From: Nissolia schottii
Lineage: Eukaryota; Streptophyta; Magnoliopsida; Fabales; Fabaceae
Length of the DNA stretch: 64,000 bases
Assembly (NCBI GenBank): GCA_003254905.1
Contig: QANU01058919.1
Span: 66,076 to 130,075, forward strand
Reading direction: 5' to 3'
The notes below the pieces were generated by a model. The model was given only the letters and a program-made list of their open reading frames with translations. It did no database searches and was not told the DNA's origin. The position numbers were made by a program, and so were the translations under genes. Below, one piece after another: positions 56,089 through 64,000 of the stretch; the stretch's first letter is position 1, and every line of letters starts with the position of its first letter.

Positions 56089-58593
56089 TACTATTCCTAG
56101 TATCACTTGGTTAGGAGCTTATTACTACTACACAAATTCATGGCTTGGTTGATAAGCGCCGCTGACTCGTAAAGGTTACATATGGCAATATTCCAACATT
56201 TTAAACTATAACATTGTAAGATGAAAGGAATTTTTGAATAACTAATCTGAAAAGTCCCGGAAAGTGAGAAATGGAAGAGAAAGTTGGACAGAGTTTCTGA
56301 ATGTTATTGATAAAATGAAACTAATAATGATACTCACAGTTTCAGTGAACACCGAGCCATTTAAATTCAAGCGTGAAGCTTTTAGCAGAAGCTTAGTATT
56401 AGTTCTAACAGAATCTCAACTGTCTCTAACAAAATTCCAAACTAACCAACAGCTTAAGAGCATGTAACCACTGATCCACGTGTTAGTCAGTGATCTTGTC
56501 TACTCACTTATACTTTTAATCTAACAATAGTTGATACCTAGATATGGAATCTCATCTCATAAGTCCAAATAAAATAAACTCAGCCCCCAAAAACTTTTCC
56601 AAATATTTATAACAAAATAGGTATTGAGATCGTTATCAGCTACCTTAAATATCCATCATCCAAAATATCTCACCTATTAGTATAGTTAATTGTAATAAGA
56701 TCCTTGTAATGTCATCCAATACGATTCTCTATGCCATCCACATATCAAAGAGACGGAAATAAAGAAGAAATCATTCACAACAGGACCTATGATTATAAAT
56801 TTCCTTGACGGGTTTAGAGAGACTAACACAAATATAAAAATAGTAAATCGAAAAGAAGAGCAAAATGCAGACATAATATAAAGCTTCAAAACTTTTGAAG
56901 TTACCTAGATAAATAGTATCAATTTATCTGATTCAAAGTTTCACAAAGTATAAAGGATACACATATTCAGCCTGAGTAGTTGGGAGAAAGTTCCTTAATT
57001 GGTGCATAAGGATGAATTACAATAGCGCTGCACATCACTCTTTAAGAACAATATCCATCAAACTTGTAGAGTAAGTCATTTACTTGATGCACATCGCAAA
57101 TCACATATTCTTATTTTCCTGATTCAGTTGCAAGCACCTCATGGAAAAAAAAAAAAAACATTAATAGAATAATATTAACATAACTTTACTTCCACAAAGT
57201 TTTCTCTGGCATAAAGCATATAATATCAATAAACACCGTTCCTTTCTTCTCTCTTCTCACAATGGGGCTTGCAATTCCTATGAGAGATTATGTGAACAAA
57301 AATTATCCGAAACTAACATTTTCCTTATCACGATGAACTCAGTGCCAGAAAAAGACACCTTATCTTGTCTTTTGAAACTCTGCTATATCTTGAGACCAAA
57401 CGTGATTGCCCCATGTGTAAACGAAAACCATCTAGATGTTTTTCCTTCGATAAACCCAAAAGAAGAAGAAGAAGAAGAAGAAAACATCAGGTATGAAATT
57501 TAAACATAAAAAAAAAACAAAAAAACAAAAAAAAAACCTTTGCATTTTTATATGAAAATTGCTTTAGCATCAAAGAACAAGGAGAATCCATTGGTCGCAT
57601 GAATACATGTATACAACCGAGTAGCATACAACACTGAATACCATCATGAGGTTTGAGATAATTGAACTGTTGAAGTGTATTAGCTGAAATCTTTCATACA
57701 CAACATATTCTGTAAAGAAAAACATCGTGTTAATGTGTTATTAAATTCAATTTAATCGGTATAGTTTCTTCTGCAGGGAAATCATCAAATGACTAGCATC
57801 ATATGACTTAATGTTTGGGGAGGTTAGAAGGCTACTTTAATAGACAGCTACATAGGCACTGATTTGATTGAAAAGATAAAAGAAAAGAGGGAGTGTTTAT
57901 CAGGATGGTCTTTCGAAAAGAAGAAATGAAAACCACATAACAGCAGAATGAATCATGAACCCTGTAGTTTAAATACTTCTACAATAATTTCAGGTAGACT
58001 CATCCTAACAACACGCACTTGTTCATAGAAGATGTCAACAATCAAAGAATTAGTGTGATGCTCATCATTAAAGAAAACCAAGTTAAACATCTGAAAACAG
58101 CAAACAAACTATTTAAAAAAAAAATTGATTTAAAAGGGGCCTATAATGTGGAACCACTTATTTGTCAACTTTTTTAATTTTCAGGATAAGAACTGAAATA
58201 GGTCTCGGGTAAAATAATTTGTAACAAGCTATTCAATTAAGTTTAGTTTGTTGCATGATAAATGCGACAATATATGATCTATATAACACCAATCAAGAAC
58301 TCAGAACTTCAGATACTATCTATCTTATACACTTACCACATCTCACAATGGGAAAATCCACCTCAGAATGAAAAAGCAGATTGGGATTGCTCAAGAAAGA
58401 AGGATACAACCAATGCAAGACTCAAAAGTCAGCTAATAACACAAGGTCAAAATTTATTGAATGAAAAATGAGACGACCTGAACATCACTGGCAAGTGGTA
58501 GTGATGCCATTATTGCATTGCGCAAATCCTCTGACCCAACAAAAACACAATTCATCTTTCGGTCAACAAAATCAACAGCAACAGAAATGAATC
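56089..58593. other. Non-coding DNA and 3' flank of the fourth PPR gene
   Basis: Counterpart of about 24075-26220 plus the conserved PPR 3' flank (from 58110). Contains a GAA run (about 57461-57482) and A-rich runs (57505-57535). Short frames are not conserved. No gene seen. Confidence 0.65.
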
Positions 58594-60282
58594 TCAATTG
58601 GAACTGAGGGATTTTCCCTTCTTTTGTCTTTTCAACAAGCCTCTAGCGATCATTTCATGAAGAAGTTTCTCGGCCTTATCATTCTCATCGTTTTCAAGAA
58701 GAGCACGAATAATTATTTCAAAAGTTACGGCATCAGGGACGCAACCATCATCTTCCATTGTAGACTTCAAAGCCAATGCTTCATCAAGCAAGCCCTGTTT
58801 ACAAAACCCATTGATCATAATAGTGTATGTGTAAACATTAGGTCGACATCCTTTAATCAAAAGATCCTCAAAAACCTCTTGCACATTCTTAAGTCTTCCC
58901 CCCTTGCATAGACCATCAATAAGTATACTGAATGTACATACATCTGGATGAATTCCCTGGTTTTTAAGTTTAGCGAATAACTCAATTGCCTCGTCAAGAT
59001 GATTGCTTTTGCATAAAGCATCTAGTAAGGCATTGAAAGTGATTACATCAGTGGGTTGACCTTTATCATACATCTCATCAACAAGCTCCCAAGCACAAGA
59101 AATTCTCCCCGATTTGCACAAGCCATGAATGAGTGTATTGTACGTTATAGTATTAGGAATCAAATTTTTGCAACCCATTACTTTGAAGAGATTCGTGGCT
59201 TCATCCACCATTTTAACTTTGCATAACCCATTGATCATGATATTATAGGTGCGAACATTATGAGCCACTCCTTGGCGGGTCATAGTGTTGAATAAGTCTT
59301 TTGCCCTGTTCACCTCATTAACTAGGCAATACCCATCCATTAAGCTATTATAAGTAACAACTTCAGGTTTTAAACCGTGTCTAATCATCACAGCAAGCAT
59401 ACTTTTGGCCTGTTTGACCTTTCCTTCCTTGCATAAGCCATCAATCAAAGTAGTAAAGGTATACACATTTGGACCGATGTTTTTCGACTCCATTTCATTA
59501 AGCAATGCAACTGCTTCCTTCAATTGACCCACAAGGCACAATCCATACATCAGAGTATTGTAAGTGACAACATTGGGAGGAATTCCCCTATGAACCATTT
59601 CAGAATATAAATCATGCGCCTCAGCCACAAGTTTATCTTTGCATAAGCCATTAATGATTGTGCTGTACATGACCACATCGGGCGTAATCCCTTGCCCTCT
59701 GATCTTTCTCAGTATCTGAATGGCGGCTCCTGTACGTCCTATCTTACAGCATCCATTGATCATGATCCCATAACTAACTTCATTTAACTGAAACCCTAGA
59801 GCTGTCACTTTGTCGTGAAAATGCAGTGCTTCTTGAACCTCATCATTTAAACAGAGACCTTTCATAAGCGCATTTAAGGTTACGGTATTCGGTTGATAAC
59901 CCATTTTGAGAATCTTTGCCAATACAGAGAATGCGAGAGCCATGTGACCCATGTGGCAGTAACAATTGATCAAGATGCTTAAAGTAAAGATGTCTGGAGT
60001 GATTCCCTGGAGTTGCAGGTGTTTAGAGAGGGAAATAGCAATGGGGTAATGCTTCATCTTTGCAAGGGAACCTAAAATCTTGTTAAATTCAATGATGGGT
60101 GGCTTAAGACGCATGCATAGCATGCGATTGAAGGAAGCAACAGCATCGTCAATGTTATCAACGTGTGATGGGGGCAGAGAACGAGAAAATAGCCTTAAAT
60201 TTGAAGGGAAGGGAAGAACAATAAGAGGAAACAGTGAGATGAGAGAAGCACACCTTAACCTTGTCATTGAGAACAACGACAT
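58594..60282 (-). CDS. RFL-type pentatricopeptide repeat protein, probably mitochondrial (copy 4)
   Basis: 562-aa P-class PPR protein: leader (MSLFSMTRLRCASLISLFPL), 14 motifs of 35 residues, and the longer basic tail KRQKKGKSLSSN as in copy 1. The ATG at 60282 is chosen because it aligns with the other copies and opens the import leader. An in-frame upstream ATG at 60402 exists only here and would add 40 charged residues (including FWEDDERDRASRN) that would mask the leader. Predicted base preferences are UAY?AY?YYUUAG?. Its sequence is closest to copy 1 in the leader, first repeats and tail. A duplicated scrap of PPR start lies 200 bp upstream. Family role: mitochondrial RNA binding and processing. 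Confidence 0.93.
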   Translation of the reverse strand: MSLFSMTRLRCASLISLFPLIVLPFPSNLRLFSRSLPPSHVDNIDDAVASFNRMLCMRLKPPIIEFNKILGSLAKMKHYPIAISLSKHLQLQGITPDIFTLSILINCYCHMGHMALAFSVLAKILKMGYQPNTVTLNALMKGLCLNDEVQEALHFHDKVTALGFQLNEVSYGIMINGCCKIGRTGAAIQILRKIRGQGITPDVVMYSTIINGLCKDKLVAEAHDLYSEMVHRGIPPNVVTYNTLMYGLCLVGQLKEAVALLNEMESKNIGPNVYTFTTLIDGLCKEGKVKQAKSMLAVMIRHGLKPEVVTYNSLMDGYCLVNEVNRAKDLFNTMTRQGVAHNVRTYNIMINGLCKVKMVDEATNLFKVMGCKNLIPNTITYNTLIHGLCKSGRISCAWELVDEMYDKGQPTDVITFNALLDALCKSNHLDEAIELFAKLKNQGIHPDVCTFSILIDGLCKGGRLKNVQEVFEDLLIKGCRPNVYTYTIMINGFCKQGLLDEALALKSTMEDDGCVPDAVTFEIIIRALLENDENDKAEKLLHEMIARGLLKRQKKGKSLSSN

Positions 60283-60440
60283 TGTTGTTGGATCCAACGG
60301 GATTCGTAGTGGTTCGTTGCGACTTGCTCTGTCTCTCTCGTCGTCTTCCCAGAAATCGTGTTTATTATTTAGGGTTTTGCTCTTCGCTTCACACTCTCTC
60401 ATTCAAATCGCAGGTGAACGAAGCGGCCGCTGGTGGTGGT

Positions 60441-60505
60441 GAGAGAAGCATACCTCAACCTTGTCATTGAGAACATCGACATTGTTGTTGGATTCAACGC
60501 GGGCT
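60441..60505 (-). pseudogene. Duplicated PPR start-codon fragment
   Basis: About 62 bp nearly the same as 60240-60302, the start of the PPR coding region. The minus strand reads ATG (60482) MSMFSMTRLR, then meets a GTATGC that could act as a splice donor. It is the tip of another PPR copy fused just upstream of the fourth gene. Confidence 0.75.
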
Positions 60506-60566
60506 TTCGTCTTAGTTGCAGCTACAAATTTGTGTGCGGGTTTGTCACTTCCGAAAGAGAAAAAAT

Positions 60567-63500
60567 TGTTGATTAAAATTGTGTCATTTTTATGGGAAAA
60601 ATGTGTTATTAATTTTAGAAGGAAAAAACAGTGATATTGTCCTAATAAATAGGATGATACTTAGGTTTATTTGTTAGGAAAATGCAGTTTTACTTTTATT
60701 TTTATGATGAGAAAGAGTATAGGTATTTAGGATAAGATATTAAAAAATTTTGAATTTTGTTTGTGACAAGGGATGCTAAAAGAACAAATAAAGAATTTTT
60801 TATTATAATACCTCTGTGACTAAAATAAATTTTCAAAATGCTTTCAAAACATGTTACAGGAATACACTTATTTTGATCAGCATGACACTTATGGTCACGT
60901 CAGATTCGTCAATGCAATAGGCGAATGTCGGCAAGATTTGCCAGCCCGCTAAGTGAATCCCTATCATATTCGTTAACGTGGACACTAAATTAGCATTACA
61001 TTTGCCACCCGATTTGGCGAATTTACCCTCAGACCCTATAAATTAACCCCCACCACCTCCAAACCCCTTCATCCATTCTCATTTTCTAAATTTTGCTTCT
61101 CTCTCTAGAAATCTATTATCTCTAAAATCCTAATTCCCTTTTTTAGCTCTTGGATTGCTGAAGGCTAGGAGTAGCTGATTCAATCTGTGCAGCAGACTTA
61201 TAAGTTTTAATTTATTATAATGCTATTAATTTAATTTTTTTTAAATTTATAGTTTAACTAGTATATGTGAATTATATAAAATTCGTTAAATGTAATCTTT
61301 AAATTAATTATATAAATATTGTTTATATTAGTTTGCTAAGCAATTTATGATAGATTGATGCATAGAGTAGTATAATATTGTATATTGTCTATATTAGTAG
61401 CAATTTATGATAGATTGATACATAGAGTAATATAGTATAGTATATGTAGTATTATATAAATATTGTTTATATTAGTTTGCTAAGCAATGTATATTTGACA
61501 TAGAATGTGTTTTATACAAAATTAGAAATGAAGAAATCTCTTATTGTGCTCATTTATTCTAATAGGAGAATGTATGAAGGTGAACATGAGTTTATGTATT
61601 ATAGTCCTAATTCGACATCTATGATGATTAAGAGCGGTATGCGTTTAGATGATTTGAAGAAAAAAATTTGTTTGAAATTAAGGTTACAAGAGAATTTATT
61701 TGTATCAAGAATTCTTTTTCAACTATTACAGGGGTCGAGTAATGGGTTGAAATCTATTGGTGTTGATATGTTCGATGATGAAGATGTTACATGCATGATA
61801 GATGGTTTTGAACAAAATCTAGATTTAGCTTCTATGGAGGTGTTTGTCGAGGTATAAAGAAGAGGGGGAGAAACTCATGTGAATATTGAGAGTGATCCAT
61901 CAAACTCATGTCAATGACACATTTTGCTCCCATATTTCAAGAAGATGTGACCCTACATCAAAATTTTCCAACTTTTTATTCTCCATTTACATCTTCAGCC
62001 AATATGACTCAACCTACTGTTTGTGTGAACTTATCTCAATGTGAAAATACACCAATGAGAGAAGTATTATATAATACAAGTGATGACGAAGAGTATTTAT
62101 CTGTTGTTGCTGTTGATGATGATGACAAATTAATTATGGATTCAGAAGACGAGGTTGATGCATTTGTTAATGTGCATCAAGTTTCTCCAATTCGCTTTGT
62201 TCGTAACAATGACCCTCCAATTGATATTTTCGCTAACAATGTTCATCCAGTTAATGTTATTCCTGAAAATGCATTTATGCTTCCTTGTCCTCAATTTTCA
62301 TAAATTAATTGGGATGCATTTGCTAATGGTGAGACCACTGGATTTGTTGAGTATGACACTTGGAGTTCATAAGAAGAACTGTTCGTTGGATTGCAATTTC
62401 CAACAAAAGATGTTGTGAAGTCAGCTTTAGATCATTATTCAATCAGAAGGAATCGAGATTATAAGGTTGAATTGTCTGATACACAAAGGCTAACTGCTAA
62501 GTATTCTCAATTTGGGGCTTCTTGCAATTGGAGAGTTAGGGCTATTAACAATAAGAGGTGTAATAAATGAAAATTTTCTCAATATAATGGACCACACAGT
62601 TGTGTAAAAAACTCTATGACACAAGATCATAAGAAGTTGCAATATGTTTTGGTCAAGGTATATACAAGGCATGGTTAGAACACAGCCTGATGTTGAGATA
62701 TGCTTGTTACTTGAGAGGATTAAAAGTATATTTGGTTATAATTTGTCCTATTGAAAAGCTTGGTTGGCGAAGCAAAAAGCATCTATTGAGATTTTTGGTG
62801 ATTGGGAGGAATCTTATGAGATTTCCTAGATGGTTAGAGGCCATGAACCATTTTATGCTAGACACTGTGGTGTTGTTGGAAGCTTATGACTATGTGGTGC
62901 ATAATCGAGTTGATCAATCAAAGCAAATGTTTGTTCACTTGGATTTCGATGTTGCAAGCCATTTATTCAGATTGATGGGACTCATTCATACGGCAAATAT
63001 AAACAAAAATTGTTGATTGCAACTACACAAGATGGAAACCAAAGATCATTACCTCTTGCATTTGTTATTGTTGATGGGGAAACAAAGGAAGCTTGAAGTT
63101 GGTTCTTATCTTACATTTATGAACATGTCACACGATAACAAGGAAATATTTGACATCTAATCGACATAAGAGTATCATAGCAGCAGTGGATAATGTTAAC
63201 CTTGGATGTCAACCATCTTATGCATATCATGTGTATTGTCTATGTCATATTGCCAGTAATTTTAGCAGCAAATTTCACAATGTGTCATTGAAGAATTCTT
63301 TGAAGAGCATAGGTAATAAATGTGTTTCTTTCATTTAAAGTATCCATAATTGTTGATTTTAGTTAGATAATAACCGTTGTAATAATTTTGTAGGACGTGA
63401 ACGTTGTCGACTAAAATTTGATGAAAGGTTGAATAAATTCACTGAAACAGAAGAAATATCCAATTAGATTAAAAAAATTCCTAAAGAAAAGTGGAGTTTA

Positions 63501-64000
63501 GCATATGATGATTGTGGTCGAAGATTTGGTAATATGACAAACAACCTGTCATAGTGTATAAACGGAGTTTTAAAGGGTGTCAGATGTCTACCAATAACTG
63601 CGCTAGTTCAGATGGCTTATTTCAAATTTGTAGAATACTTTGTGAAGAGAAAATGTAAGGCCAGAAAGAAACTTTATGTGGATAATCAACTGATGCTTTT
63701 ATGAATATTGGTTGCCTAACATTGTAAAGGCAAGCTCCCACCATGCGACCTTATTTAATAGAAGGACAACTAAATTTCTTGTTGAAGAGGCATTCAACCC
63801 TCAAACACAAGAAAGTGGTAAAATATTTACTTTAAGCTTTCAAGAAGGTTGATGTGACTGTGATATGTTTCAAGCATTGCACTTTTCTTACTCTCATGTA
63901 TTGGCAACATGTTCTTCCAAGGCGATTCACCCTTATCAATATGTGCATAATGTGTATAAAAATGAAAGTGTTTATTTAGCTTATAAGGCTCCGTGAGAGC
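60567..64000 (+). mobile_element. Mutator-like element with near-complete but decayed transposase, running off the window
   Basis: DNA transposon copy related to 52156-54370. 5' part (60760-61527) with TTCGCC-type motifs. The transposase starts at 61528 (MKKSLIVLIYSNRRMYEG), with an acidic stretch (61908-62303), MuDR DNA-binding domain (YSIRRNRDYKVELSD, CNWRVRAIN; about 62430-62550), DDE domain beginning QIDGTHSYGKYKQKLLIA (first Asp at 62974-62976), a candidate 81-bp intron at 63313-63393 (GTAATA...TTTTGTAG), and a SWIM-type zinc finger CDCDMFQALHFSYSHV (63853-63900). Faults: several stops (for example at 61855), Asn at 63159-63161 where family members have the second catalytic Asp (SDRH), and Tyr where the finger needs Cys. 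It cannot be active itself. The 3' end lies beyond the window. Confidence 0.85.

Overview
The window looks like nuclear DNA of a dicot plant, most likely a legume (Glycine or a relative). The evidence is the AT-rich intergenic DNA, the plant retroelements and Mutator-like transposons, and a tandem family of P-class pentatricopeptide repeat (PPR) genes of the Restorer-of-fertility-like (RFL) type. The species is inferred from the overall look, not shown by any marker.

Only four genes look intact, all on the minus strand: 4077-5765, 27766-29424, 48334-49986 and 58594-60282. Each starts with an Arg/Ser/Leu-rich leader that looks mitochondrial, followed by 14 PPR motifs. Around them lie at least eight broken PPR pieces (700-831, 1622-3174, 8600-8842, 18170-18260, 29690-29921, 30706-31332, 39545-40050, 60441-60505). 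Together they form a birth-and-death cluster. RFL proteins are known to bind mitochondrial transcripts, including those that cause cytoplasmic male sterility. Here the four intact copies differ most at the residues that read RNA bases, so they probably have different RNA targets.

Layout. 1-5885 is a compact, possibly mis-assembled PPR unit with three single-N joins. 5886-8600 is mostly unique AT-rich DNA. Two direct tandem units of about 21 kb follow, roughly 8600-29600 and 29690-50100. Each carries, in order, a PPR 3' fragment, a 4-kb non-coding block with a possible membrane-protein remnant, a small non-autonomous copia-like LTR element, PPR debris, an unidentified protein-like remnant, a 5'-truncated copia fragment, and one intact PPR gene. 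A third partial unit (54715-60440) lacks about 4.2 kb, including the copia fragment. Mutator-like transposase sequences lie upstream of the third and fourth PPR genes (52156-54370 and 60567 to the window end). Copy-specific insertions include an hAT-like element with an 8-bp target duplication (26221-27411), an element with a 9-bp target duplication holding a ~263-bp tandem repeat (50409-52146), and a block with a captured receptor-kinase fragment (31333-32469).

I saw no tRNA, rRNA, CRISPR array or organellar gene. Identity and divergence figures are hand counts and approximate.
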